A stretch of 37,437 bases of DNA from Sinomonas atrocyanea (GTDB lineage Bacteria > Actinomycetota > Actinomycetes > Actinomycetales > Micrococcaceae). Under the pieces are notes generated by a model that did no database searches, was not told the DNA's origin, and worked only from the letters and a program-made list of their open reading frames with translations. A program made the translations under genes and the position numbers. The first letter of the stretch is position 1. Each line of letters opens with the position of its first letter. Shown piece after piece: positions 15,967-23,974 of this stretch. The stretch spans positions 1 through 37,437 of the forward strand of contig NZ_JAUSTE010000020.1 in NCBI RefSeq assembly GCF_030812675.1. Reading direction: 5' to 3'.

Positions 15967-17460
15967 ATGTTTGCTCGGTACCTGCGGCGGGAGCTGTCAG
16001 GGCGGCGGAAGCAGACCGCCATCATCGCCATCGCCCTGGCCCTGGCCATCGCACTCGTCATCGTCGTCAACGCCCTCTCCGCGGGCGTCCGCGATGCCCA
16101 GAAGGCCGCCCTCGCGTCGGTGTACGGGGTGGGCACCGACATCACGGTGACCAAGGCCGCGGCCCCCCCGACCGCCGGCGCGCAGCCCGGACAGCGGTTC
16201 GACTTCAACGGGGGCACGGGCGGCACCGCGGGCTCGTCGACCTCGGTGAACCAGTCGCGGCTCGTTTCGGGCCGCGGCGCCTCGACCTTCGCGTCGACCT
16301 CGCTGGCCACGGTCAAGGGCACCGGCGGCGTCCAGGCCGCCTCGTCCGCGCTCTCGCTCATGAACCTCACCCTCAACGGCCAGGTCAACCAGAATGGCAG
16401 CGCCACCGCCGCCCCCAGTGCCCCGGCGCAGTCCGCCACGGGTTCCCGGCAGGGCGAGTTCCGCCGCGGCCCGGGCGGATCGTTCGGCATCAACTCCTTC
16501 AGCGTCCTCGGGATCGACTCCGATGCCTCGACGGTCGGCCCCCTCGCCGCCGCGACCGTCGCCCAGGGCCGTGCCCTCGGGACCCAGGACGTCGGCAAGC
16601 ACAACGCCGTCCTCGATTCGTCCTACGCGACGACCGCGAGCCTGAAGCTCGGCGGCACCGTGAACGTGGGCGGGACGGACTTCACGATCGTGGGCCTGGT
16701 CTCCGCGACCGGCTCCGAGTCGGAGACCGCCGCGAACGTGTACATCCCGCTGGACGTCGCCCAGACCCTCTCGAGCCAGCCCAACGTCGTGAGCACGGTC
16801 TACGTCAAGGCCGCGTCCTCGGACCAGCTCTCCACGGTCAAGTCCTCCCTCCAGAAGGCCCTGCCGGACGAGACGGTCAACACCCAGGACGACCTCGCGT
16901 CGAATGTCTCCGGCTCCCTCGCCAACGCCTCGAGCCTGGTCTCGGGACTCGGCCTGTGGCTCTCGATCGCGGTCCTGCTGGCCGCATTCCTGCTCGCAGC
17001 GCTCCTGACCCTCTCAGGCGTCTCCCGCCGCACGCGGGAGTTCGGCACCCTCAAGGCGATCGGGTGGCGCAACTCGCGGATCGTGCGCCAAGTCGCGGGC
17101 GAATCCTTCGTGCAGTCGGCGATCGGCGCCGTGGGCGGGATCGCCATCGGCCTCCTCGCCGTCCTCGCCCTGAACATCTTCTCCCCGACCCTGAGCGCCT
17201 CGGCCGGCGTAGGCCGCGGCGCCGGCCAGGCGGCCCGGCAGGCCGCGGGCGGTGCAGGCCAGGGCGGCGGCTTCGGCGGCGGCGGGTTCGGCCGAGCCGG
17301 AGCGGCGGCCACCCAGGTGGTCCTGGGCGCCCCGGTGACCCCCTCCGTCATCCTCATCGCGGTGGTCATCGCGATCGCGGGCGGCCTCATCGCCGGCATG
17401 GTCGGCGGATGGCGTGCGGCCCGCCTGCAGCCGGCAGCGGCCCTGCGGAGCGTGGCCTGA
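15967..17460 (+). CDS. ABC transporter permease, MacB/FtsX type
   Basis: This 497-residue permease has one N-terminal membrane helix (QTAIIAIALALAIALVIVV), a large extracytoplasmic MacB-type domain (~45-310), then helices at 'LWLSIAVLLAAFLLAALLTL', 'QSAIGAVGGIAIGLLAVLAL' and a last one 'VILIAVVIAIAGGLIAGMVG', ending in 'GWRAARLQPAAALRSVA' as usual for FtsX/MacB. Two low-complexity extracytoplasmic stretches are unusual: a Gln/Ser/Ala-Gly part (~140-170) and a Gly-rich part (~415-450) between the last two helices. The substrate is unknown; a role in cell-envelope export or mechanotransmission is typical of the family. The ATPase gene follows with overlapping stop/start. Confidence 0.85.
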   Translation: MFARYLRRELSGRRKQTAIIAIALALAIALVIVVNALSAGVRDAQKAALASVYGVGTDITVTKAAAPPTAGAQPGQRFDFNGGTGGTAGSSTSVNQSRLVSGRGASTFASTSLATVKGTGGVQAASSALSLMNLTLNGQVNQNGSATAAPSAPAQSATGSRQGEFRRGPGGSFGINSFSVLGIDSDASTVGPLAAATVAQGRALGTQDVGKHNAVLDSSYATTASLKLGGTVNVGGTDFTIVGLVSATGSESETAANVYIPLDVAQTLSSQPNVVSTVYVKAASSDQLSTVKSSLQKALPDETVNTQDDLASNVSGSLANASSLVSGLGLWLSIAVLLAAFLLAALLTLSGVSRRTREFGTLKAIGWRNSRIVRQVAGESFVQSAIGAVGGIAIGLLAVLALNIFSPTLSASAGVGRGAGQAARQAAGGAGQGGGFGGGGFGRAGAAATQVVLGAPVTPSVILIAVVIAIAGGLIAGMVGGWRAARLQPAAALRSVA

Positions 17461-18278
17461 TGAGCGTCCAGGACGAGAAGCGACTCGGAACAGAGGAACC
17501 CAGCATGCACCGCACCACGACCCCCGACGAGGACCAGAACCCCGTCCAGGCCCCGACCACCGCCCCGGACCCGGATCAGACAAGCTCCGCACCGGCCGGC
17601 TCGGCGCCGATGTTCGAGCTGGTCGACGTCGCCAAGACCTACCAGCAGTCCAAGCGCGTGGTCAGGGCACTCGACGGCGTGAGCCTGAGCATCCCCGCCG
17701 GGCAGCTCGTGGCGATCCAGGGCCCCACGGGCGGCGGCAAGTCCACGCTCCTGCAGATGCTCGGCGCACTGGACCGGCCCACCTCCGGCACGGTCACCCT
17801 CGCGGGCCGGGAGATCTCCCGGCTCCGGGACCGGCAGCTCGCGGACATCCGAGCCCGCGAGATCGGGTTCGTGTTCCAGTCCTTCAACCTCATCCCGACC
17901 CTGACCGCGCAGGAGAACGTCGAGATGGGCCTCGCACCCCTCGGCCTGCCCGCCAAGGAGCGGGCAGAGCGTGCCACCCAGGCCCTCGCCTCGGTGGGTC
18001 TCGGCGAGCGCGCAGCGCACCTGCCCGGCGAGCTCTCCGGGGGCCAGCAGCAGCGCGTCGCCATCGCCCGTGCCCTCGCGAAGCGCCCCAAGGTCCTCCT
18101 CGCGGACGAGCCGACCGGCAACCTCGATGAGGGCACCCGGGACGAGATCATGGACCTCTTCGAGACGCTCTGGCGGCAGGGGCTCACGATCGTGCTCGTC
18201 ACGCACGACTCCTCGGTGGCGCGCCGCGCCGAGCGCCGCCTCCGGATCGCCGGCGGCACGCTGACCGAGAAGGACTAG
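17460..18278 (+). CDS. ABC transporter ATP-binding protein, MacB/LolD type
   Basis: This 272-residue ATPase has Walker A GPTGGGKST (~88-96), Q-loop 'GFVFQSFNLIPTLTAQENVEMGL', signature 'LSGGQQQRVAIARAL', Walker B 'VLLADEPTGNLD' and H-loop 'LVTHDSSVARRA'. The first ~50 residues are a Pro/Thr/Asp-rich tail without resemblance to the family. The ATG at 17460 overlaps the permease TGA; an in-frame ATG at 17505 with AGAGGA seven bases upstream is an equally good start and would shorten the tail by 15 residues. It forms a two-gene exporter with the permease; no membrane-fusion protein is nearby. Confidence 0.87.
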   Translation: MSVQDEKRLGTEEPSMHRTTTPDEDQNPVQAPTTAPDPDQTSSAPAGSAPMFELVDVAKTYQQSKRVVRALDGVSLSIPAGQLVAIQGPTGGGKSTLLQMLGALDRPTSGTVTLAGREISRLRDRQLADIRAREIGFVFQSFNLIPTLTAQENVEMGLAPLGLPAKERAERATQALASVGLGERAAHLPGELSGGQQQRVAIARALAKRPKVLLADEPTGNLDEGTRDEIMDLFETLWRQGLTIVLVTHDSSVARRAERRLRIAGGTLTEKD

Positions 18279-18306
18279 CGAAGAAGTAGGGCACCACGCA
18301 CGACGG

Positions 18307-18339
18307 CGGGCGGCGGCTTCCGTGGGAGGCCGCCGCCCG
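18307..18339 (+). terminator. Transcription terminator after the ABC operon
   Basis: A 15-bp stem (18307-18321 with 18325-18339, one G-U pair, three-base loop GTG) begins 28 bp past the ABC ATPase stop and is followed by GTTTCCC. Stem strength and position fit a terminator separating the ABC genes from the GH13 gene, though the T-tract is short. Confidence 0.7.
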
Positions 18340-18353
18340 TTTCCCGTGCTCCG

Positions 18354-18374
18354 ATGGGGGGAATGTCCCCCCAT
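18354..18374 (+). promoter_or_regulatory. Inverted repeat covering the ribosome site and start of the GH13 gene
   Basis: ATGGGGGGA (18354-18362) and TCCCCCCAT (18366-18374) are perfect 9-bp arms around a 3-bp centre. The purine run GGGGGGA is the only plausible ribosome site for the ATG at 18373, and the right arm runs into that ATG. In the mRNA the hairpin would hide both, so it may limit translation. The 3-base loop is tight. Confidence 0.45.
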
Positions 18375-20094
18375 GCGCATCACGGACACCTCCGACCTGT
18401 GGTGGAAGACCGGCATCATCTACTGCCTGGACGTGGAGACGTTCTACGACTCCAACGGCGACGGCTGCGGCGATCTGGCAGGACTGGCCGAGCGCGTGGA
18501 CTACCTCGCCGAGCTGGGGATCACCTGCCTGTGGCTCATGCCGTTCTACCCCACACCCCACCGCGACGACGGCTACGACGTGACGGACCTGTTCGGCGTC
18601 GACCGGCGCCTCGGCCACCACGGTGACCTCGTGGAGTTCATCCGCATGGCGCAGGACCGCGGGCTGCGGGTGATCGTCGACCTCGTGGTCAACCACACCT
18701 CGGACCAGCATCCCTGGTTCAGGGCTGCCCGTTCCTCCAAGGACAGCCCGTACCGCGATTTCTACATCTGGCGCTCCGACCCTCCCCCGGACACCTCGGG
18801 CGACGTCGTCTTCCCCGATCAGGAGACGTCGATCTGGACCTTGGACGAGACATCCGGGGAGTGGTACCTGCACCACTTCTACAAGGAGCAGCCTGACCTG
18901 AACGTGGCGAACCCCAAGGTTCGCGACGAGATCGCCAAGGTGATCGGCTTCTGGCTGCATCTGGGCATCAGCGGGTTCCGCGTCGACGCGGTGCCGTACT
19001 TCCTCTCGATGGAGGGGGTCAGGAAGGAAGAGCTCCACAAGGTCCACAATCCCCATGACTATCTGCGCGCGCTCCGGAAGTTCATGGGACGCCGCGCCGG
19101 CGATTCCATCCTCCTGGGCGAGGTGAACCTCCCGTACCAGGAGCAGTTGGACTACTTCGGGGGCCCGGACGGCGACGAGCTGACGATGCTGTTCGATTTC
19201 ATCGTCATGCAGAAGATCTACCTGTCGTTGGCCCGACAGGACGCTCGCCCCCTGGCGGACGCCCTCCGCGACCGGCCGCCGCTCCCTCCGGACAGCCAGT
19301 GGGCAACGTTCGTGCGGAACCACGACGAGCTGACCTTGGACAAGCTGACGGACGAGGAACGCCAGGAGGTATTCGCCGCTTTCGGCCCCGAACCGCAGAT
19401 GCAGGTCTACGGCCGTGGCCTCAAGCGCAGGGTCCCGCCCATGCTCGACGGCGACCCCCGCCGGATCCGTCTGGTCTACTCACTGCTGTTCGCGCTTCCT
19501 GGCACCCCGGTGCTGTACTACGGCGAGGAGATCGGGATGGGGGAGGACCTCGCTGCCGAGGGCCGGATGGCGGTGCGGACGCCGATGCAGTGGACCGCGG
19601 AGCCGAGCGCTGGCTTTTCCACCGCGGCACCGGCGGACCTTGTGAGCCCGCTGCCCGAAGGAGGCTACGGGCCGCAGCACGTGAATGTCGCCTCCGCGAG
19701 GCGCGACCCGGACTCCCTGCTGAACTTCATCATCCTGCTCACCCAGCGCTATCGGGAGTGTCCCGAGCTCGGCTGGGGCACGTGCCGGGTCCTGGACCCC
19801 CCGCACAAGGCTGTCCTGGCCCACCTGAACACCTGGGAGGACGCCTGCATGCTCGCGCTGCACAACTTCTCCCCCGAGGCCGTGATCGTGCCGCTCAATC
19901 TCGGGGAACCTCCCGACCGGCCCGACGGAGAATCCGGCTGGAGCGGCTTCCTGCTGCTTGACCTGCTCAAGTCCAGCACCTTCCCGGAAGAGGCGCTCCG
20001 GGTGTCCGAGGGCGGCGACGTCGAGATCTCCCTCGACAGCTACGGCTACGCCTGGTTGCGGGTGCAGCCACCGGGCCAGCGGCGCCTGCTGTGA
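18373..20094 (+). CDS. GH13 alpha-amylase family protein, trehalose-synthase-like
   Basis: This 573-residue GH13 enzyme opens with 'DLWWKTGIIYCLDVETFYDS' like trehalose synthase (maltose alpha-D-glucosyltransferase). Conserved sites from this start are His108 in VVNHTSD, nucleophile Asp205 in GFRVDAVPYF, acid/base Glu250 in LLGEVN, and His317/Asp318 in RNHDE. A beta-sandwich C-terminal domain ends at ~573 and there is no fused maltokinase. Interconversion of maltose and trehalose is likely; an alpha-glucosidase-like role is possible. An earlier in-frame ATG (18322) falls in the terminator and is less likely. A maltokinase-cap-like gene is found ~4 kb on. Confidence 0.8.
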   Translation: MRITDTSDLWWKTGIIYCLDVETFYDSNGDGCGDLAGLAERVDYLAELGITCLWLMPFYPTPHRDDGYDVTDLFGVDRRLGHHGDLVEFIRMAQDRGLRVIVDLVVNHTSDQHPWFRAARSSKDSPYRDFYIWRSDPPPDTSGDVVFPDQETSIWTLDETSGEWYLHHFYKEQPDLNVANPKVRDEIAKVIGFWLHLGISGFRVDAVPYFLSMEGVRKEELHKVHNPHDYLRALRKFMGRRAGDSILLGEVNLPYQEQLDYFGGPDGDELTMLFDFIVMQKIYLSLARQDARPLADALRDRPPLPPDSQWATFVRNHDELTLDKLTDEERQEVFAAFGPEPQMQVYGRGLKRRVPPMLDGDPRRIRLVYSLLFALPGTPVLYYGEEIGMGEDLAAEGRMAVRTPMQWTAEPSAGFSTAAPADLVSPLPEGGYGPQHVNVASARRDPDSLLNFIILLTQRYRECPELGWGTCRVLDPPHKAVLAHLNTWEDACMLALHNFSPEAVIVPLNLGEPPDRPDGESGWSGFLLLDLLKSSTFPEEALRVSEGGDVEISLDSYGYAWLRVQPPGQRRLL

Positions 20095-20138
20095 GCTCCC
20101 GGCGGGGCAGCATCCGGGCCCTCGCTAGAGTGGAAGCC

Positions 20139-20495
20139 ATGAGCGAAGGAATCGTGGTCGGCAGCACGGGCGAGATCGAGGAGGGCACGGCGAAGGTCGT
20201 GGAGCCCGAGGAGTCCGGCTTCGACGAACCGATCGCGGTCTTCCATGCCGAGACGGGCTGCTTCTTCGCCCTCAACGACACGTGCACGCACGAGGACGCC
20301 TCCCTCGCCGAGGGCTGGATCGAGGGCGAGACGGTCGAGTGCCCCCTCCATTCCTCGAGCTTCAGCCTGCGCACGGGGAAGGTCCTGTGCCTGCCCGCCA
20401 CAGAGGACACCCGCACCCACCGGGTCGAGGTCCGCGATGGCCAGGTGGTCCTGTATCCGGGCACGGGCGCCGATCCCGACGCCTGCGCCCAGTAG
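20139..20495 (+). CDS. Rieske-type [2Fe-2S] ferredoxin
   Basis: This 118-residue soluble Rieske ferredoxin, like the ferredoxin subunit of aromatic-ring dioxygenases, has cluster ligands Cys49 and His51 (CTHED) and Cys68 and His71 (CPLHSSSF), with 'FSLRTGKVLCLPA' after them. It should pass electrons from the reductase encoded 7 bases downstream to an oxygenase. No oxygenase alpha subunit is encoded nearby, so the partner is unknown. The ATG lies 44 bases after the GH13 stop; the ribosome site (GAGTGGAAG) is modest. A NirD-like role is less likely because no nitrite reductase is seen. Confidence 0.88.
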   Translation: MSEGIVVGSTGEIEEGTAKVVEPEESGFDEPIAVFHAETGCFFALNDTCTHEDASLAEGWIEGETVECPLHSSSFSLRTGKVLCLPATEDTRTHRVEVRDGQVVLYPGTGADPDACAQ

Positions 20496-20502
20496 CACCG
20501 CG

Positions 20503-21744
20503 GTGGGCACGCCGAACCGCGTCGTCATCGTGGGCGGCGGCGTCGCCGGCTTCAGCGCGGCGCAGGAGCTCCGCGCCCGCGGCTACGCCGGCGCCCTCAC
20601 CCTCGTCTCCCCCGAGGGCCTGCCCTACGACCGGCCGCCCCTGAGCAAGGGCTACCTCCTCGGCACGGAGGACGCCGGCCGGATCCTGCTCGCCCCCGAG
20701 TCGTGGTACACCGAGCACGGCATCGAGGTCGTCGCCGCCCGCGCCGCGGCCCTCGACCTCTCCCCCGGCCGCCCGGCGGTAGCCCTGGAGGACGGCACCC
20801 GGCTGCACGCCGACCGCCTCCTCCTGGCCACCGGCGCCCTGCCCCGCCGACTCGGCATCCCCGGCGGCGACCGTGCCGTCGCGCTGCGCTCCCGCACCGA
20901 CGCCGACGCGCTCCGCCGCGTCCTCGTCCCCGGCGCCCGCATCGCCGTGGTCGGTGCGGGCCTCATCGGCGCCGAGGTCGCCTCCGCGGCCGCGGCCCTC
21001 GGCGCCGAGGCCACGCTCATCGACCCTGTCGCGACCCCGCTCGTGCCGGCCGTCGGCGAGGAGCTGGCCCTCAGGCTCCACGCGATGCACAGCGGGCGCG
21101 GCGTCGCCACCCTCGTGGGGGCGCCCGTCGCGATCGAGGAGGGGGCGCGCGACGCCGGCCCGCACCTCGTGCGCCTGGCCGACGGCGGCACCGTGCGCGC
21201 CGATGCTGTGGTGGTGGGCATCGGGGTCATCCCGGACACCGCGCTCGCCTCGGCAGCCGGCCTCGCTGCCGAGGACGGGATCGTGGTCGGGTCCGACGGC
21301 TCGACGTCCCATCCTGCGGTCTACGCGGCCGGCGACGCGACGCGCGTGCGGCGGCAGGACGGCGTCGTCCACCTGCAGCGGCGCGCGGAGCACTGGGAGG
21401 CCGCCGTCCGCTCGGGCCAGGCCGCCGCGGCGGGGATCCTCGGTGAGGCGTCGCCCGAGTTCGGCTCGCCGTGGTTCTGGTCGGACCGCTACGGCGTGCA
21501 CGTCGAGGCCGTCGGGACCATGGACGCCCGGCAGGTGCCCGGCGCCCGCACGGTGCTGCGGGAGGCGGACGGCGTGCCGGCCGCGGCATTCCTCGTCGCC
21601 GAGGACGGGCGCCTGCTCGGAGCCGCCGCGGTCGACCAGCCGCTCGTGGTCCGGGCGGCGCGGCGGATCATCGACCGGGGCCTGGTCCCCGACCCGGACC
21701 GGCTCGCGGACCCCTCAGTGGACCCGAGGAAGCTCGCCCGCTAG
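20503..21744 (+). CDS. FAD-dependent ferredoxin reductase (BphA4/rubredoxin reductase type)
   Basis: This 413-residue pyridine nucleotide-disulfide-family oxidoreductase has FAD motif 'VVIVGGGVAGFSAAQELR' at the N-terminus, 'YDRPPLSKGYL' (diagnostic for the ferredoxin reductase group), 'LLLATGALPRRL', NAD motif 'IAVVGAGLIGAEVAS', and FAD motif 'VYAAGDATR' plus 'HWEAAVRSGQAAAAGIL'. It lacks a CxxC redox pair, as expected for this group. The GTG at 20503 is the best fit to family length, though its ribosome site is weak; coupling to the ferredoxin (7-base gap) may compensate. It likely reduces the upstream Rieske protein with NADH. Confidence 0.88.
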   Translation: MGTPNRVVIVGGGVAGFSAAQELRARGYAGALTLVSPEGLPYDRPPLSKGYLLGTEDAGRILLAPESWYTEHGIEVVAARAAALDLSPGRPAVALEDGTRLHADRLLLATGALPRRLGIPGGDRAVALRSRTDADALRRVLVPGARIAVVGAGLIGAEVASAAAALGAEATLIDPVATPLVPAVGEELALRLHAMHSGRGVATLVGAPVAIEEGARDAGPHLVRLADGGTVRADAVVVGIGVIPDTALASAAGLAAEDGIVVGSDGSTSHPAVYAAGDATRVRRQDGVVHLQRRAEHWEAAVRSGQAAAAGILGEASPEFGSPWFWSDRYGVHVEAVGTMDARQVPGARTVLREADGVPAAAFLVAEDGRLLGAAAVDQPLVVRAARRIIDRGLVPDPDRLADPSVDPRKLAR

Positions 21745-21762
21745 CCGCACCCGATCGGGCCC

Positions 21763-23583
21763 TCACTCCACGGTGACCGACTTGGCGAGGTTGCGCGGCT
21801 TGTCGATGTCGTGGCCGAGGGCCAGGGCCGCGTGGTACGCGAGGAGCTGGGTCGGGATGGTGAGCAGGATGGGGTCCAGCTCCGGCTCGTTCTTGGGGAC
21901 CTCGATGCTCTCCACCCCCGGCAGGTCCAGCCCGACCCCCTCATGGGTGATGGCGAGGACTCGGCCCTTGCGGGCGAGCACCTGTTCGGCTGCGGCGATG
22001 TTGCGCTCCGTCAGCTCGTCGTCGGGGATGACCGCGATGGTGGGCATGTCCTCGTCGATCAGGGCGAGCGGGCCGTGCTTGAGCTCGCTCGTCTGGTACG
22101 CCTCGGCGTGGACGTAGCTGATCTCCTTGAGCTTCTGGGCCCCCTCGCGCGCCACCGGGAATCCGCGCACACGCCCGATGTAGAACGCGCTCTGCGCCGA
22201 GGCGATCCGCCGGGCGACGGCGGCGACCTCGCCCTCCGCGTCCAGGATCTGCTGGATCTGGGCTGGGATGGCCTTCAGCCCGCGGAGGATGCGCTGCCCG
22301 TCGGCGTGCGAGAGGTCGTGCAGGCGGCCCAGGTGCAGCGCGAGGAGCGCGAACGCCAGGCCCATGTTGGTCAGGGCCTTGGTGGACGCGACGGCGACCT
22401 CGGGTCCCGCGTGGAGGTAGATGCCGCCGTCGACCTCGCGGGCGATGGTCGACCCGACGACGTTCACGAGGCCGATCACGCGGCCGCCCTTGCGGCGGAT
22501 CTCGTTGACCGCGAAGGCGGTGTCGGCCGTCTCGCCGCTCTGGCTGACGGCGACGTAGAGCGTGTCGTGCTCGATGATCGGCTGGCGGTAGCGGAATTCC
22601 GAGGCCGGTTCGGCGTCGGCGGGGATGCGGGCGAGCTCCTCGATGAGCTGCGCGCCGAGCTGGCCGACGTAGTAGGCCGAGCCGCAGCCGAGGATCTTGA
22701 CGCGCCGGAAGCTGCGGAGCTCGCGGGGCTCGAGGCCGAGACCGTCGAGGCGGGCGGTGGCGAAGCGCTCGTCGAGGCGTCCGCGCAGGCACGTCTCGGC
22801 GGCGGCGGGCTGCTCCTGCATCTCCTTGAGCATGTAGTGCTCGTGCCCCGAGAGTTCGAGGTCCTCGGCGGCGACCGCGATCTCGACCGGGACGCGGTCC
22901 GTCTCATTCGCGGCCCGGTCGAAGGTGCGGAAGCCCGAGGAGGTGACCGTGGCCAGCTCGCCGTCCTCGAGGTGCACCACGCGGTTGGTGTGGCGGACGA
23001 GGGCCGCGACGTCGCTCGCGACGAACATCTCCTTCTCGCCGACGCCGATGATGAGCGGGGACCCGCTGCGGGCCACGACGATCCGGTCCGGGTGCCGGCT
23101 GTCCACCACGGCGAGGGCGTAGGTGCCGGTGATCCTGCCCAGGGTCTCGAGGAGGGCGGCTTCGAGGGTCTCGGCCTCGGAGCGGGCGATGAGGTGGGCG
23201 ATCACCTCGGTGTCGGTGTCGCTCGCGAGCGTGACGCCGGCGGCCCTGAGGGAGGCCCGGAGGTTGGCGGCGTTGTCGATGATGCCGTTGTGCACCACGC
23301 TGATCCGGCCGTCGGCGCTGCTGTGCGGGTGGGCGTTCCGCTCGGCGACGGGCCCGTGGGTCGCCCAGCGGGTGTGGCCGATCCCGACCTTGCCGGCCAG
23401 GCGCTTCGGGAGCGCCGCCTCGAGCGCGCGGACGCGGCCCACGGTGCGCACGAGCGTCGTGCCGTTCGTGCCGAGGACGGCGATGCCGGCCGAGTCGTAG
23501 CCGCGGTACTCGAGGCGGGCCAGTCCTTCGATGAGGAAGGGCGCAGCGGCCTCCGTGCCGATGTAGCCGACGATTCCACACAT
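21763..23583 (-). CDS. glmS: Glutamine--fructose-6-phosphate aminotransferase
   Basis: This 606-residue enzyme makes glucosamine-6-phosphate from fructose-6-phosphate and glutamine for peptidoglycan and other amino sugars. The N-terminal class II glutaminase domain starts MCGIVGYIG (catalytic Cys2), with 'LEYRGYDSAGIAV', 'GHTRWATHG' and 'NAHPHSS'. Two SIS domains follow, with 'ILGCGSAYYVGQLGAQLIE', 'VSQSGETADTAFAV', 'YIGRVRGFPVAREGAQKLKEISY' and the invariant C-terminal 'LAKSVTVE'. It is full length. No glmS-ribozyme-like core is seen in the 64 bases upstream. It converges on the ferredoxin reductase gene. Confidence 0.98.
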   Translation of the reverse strand: MCGIVGYIGTEAAAPFLIEGLARLEYRGYDSAGIAVLGTNGTTLVRTVGRVRALEAALPKRLAGKVGIGHTRWATHGPVAERNAHPHSSADGRISVVHNGIIDNAANLRASLRAAGVTLASDTDTEVIAHLIARSEAETLEAALLETLGRITGTYALAVVDSRHPDRIVVARSGSPLIIGVGEKEMFVASDVAALVRHTNRVVHLEDGELATVTSSGFRTFDRAANETDRVPVEIAVAAEDLELSGHEHYMLKEMQEQPAAAETCLRGRLDERFATARLDGLGLEPRELRSFRRVKILGCGSAYYVGQLGAQLIEELARIPADAEPASEFRYRQPIIEHDTLYVAVSQSGETADTAFAVNEIRRKGGRVIGLVNVVGSTIAREVDGGIYLHAGPEVAVASTKALTNMGLAFALLALHLGRLHDLSHADGQRILRGLKAIPAQIQQILDAEGEVAAVARRIASAQSAFYIGRVRGFPVAREGAQKLKEISYVHAEAYQTSELKHGPLALIDEDMPTIAVIPDDELTERNIAAAEQVLARKGRVLAITHEGVGLDLPGVESIEVPKNEPELDPILLTIPTQLLAYHAALALGHDIDKPRNLAKSVTVE

Positions 23584-23647
23584 GGTGCTTCTCCCTCTGG
23601 TCGTCGCACCCGCGGGGCCGAGGGTGCGGATGGTCGGTGCCGACCCC

Positions 23648-23908
23648 TCAGCCGTAGACGATGCGGCGCAGCTGGCGCTCGGTGAGCGGCGGCGCCTTCA
23701 CCGGCCTGCTACCGAGCTCGTCGGCGATGATCGCGAAGGCCTCGGCGTTTCGGGTGCCGTGGGTCTGGAGGTGGCTGTGCCGGCGGCGCACGTACTCCTC
23801 GACCGGCTCCCCGTACCAGGCGATGACGTCCTCGATCACGCGCGCCGCTTCCCCAGGGGTCAGACCGGTGCTCCCGGCGATGCGTCGAACGATTTCCTCA
23901 TCAGGCAC
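23648..23908 (-). CDS. Conserved-looking small protein of unknown function
   Basis: This 86-residue charged protein has no signal peptide or membrane segment. It starts with a helical part (PDEEIVRRIAGSTGLTPGEAARVIEDVI) that resembles a short HU-like or DUF-type helix pair. The middle has 'EYVRRRHSHLQTHGTRNAEAF' and the end 'PPLTERQLRRIVYG'. The basic His/Arg-rich centre could bind nucleic acid, but I do not recognise the family. The ATG at 23906-23908 lies 30 bases past the T-tract of a strong terminator, so the promoter must be close. It is 64 bases upstream of glmS and may be in the same transcript. Confidence 0.7.
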   Translation of the reverse strand: MPDEEIVRRIAGSTGLTPGEAARVIEDVIAWYGEPVEEYVRRRHSHLQTHGTRNAEAFAIIADELGSRPVKAPPLTERQLRRIVYG

Positions 23909-23937
23909 GCCACCGAGTGTGCCCTGCGGGACGTGCG

Positions 23938-23968
23938 AAAATCAAAAATCTGCCCGAAATCGGGCAGA
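23938..23968 (-). terminator. Canonical intrinsic terminator of the maltokinase-cap-like gene
   Basis: On the minus strand a perfect 8-9-bp stem (TCTGCCCGA/TCGGGCAGA, 23949-23968) is followed by TTTTTGATTTT (23948-23938). It starts 6 bases past the stop of the gene ending at 23975. This is the clearest rho-independent terminator in the window. Confidence 0.9.
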
Positions 23969-23974
23969 AATCAC

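Noticed and set aside
23584-23647. glmS ribozyme in the glmS leader
   Set aside because: Only 64 bases separate the upstream gene, no ribozyme core is visible, and the element is typical of Firmicutes.
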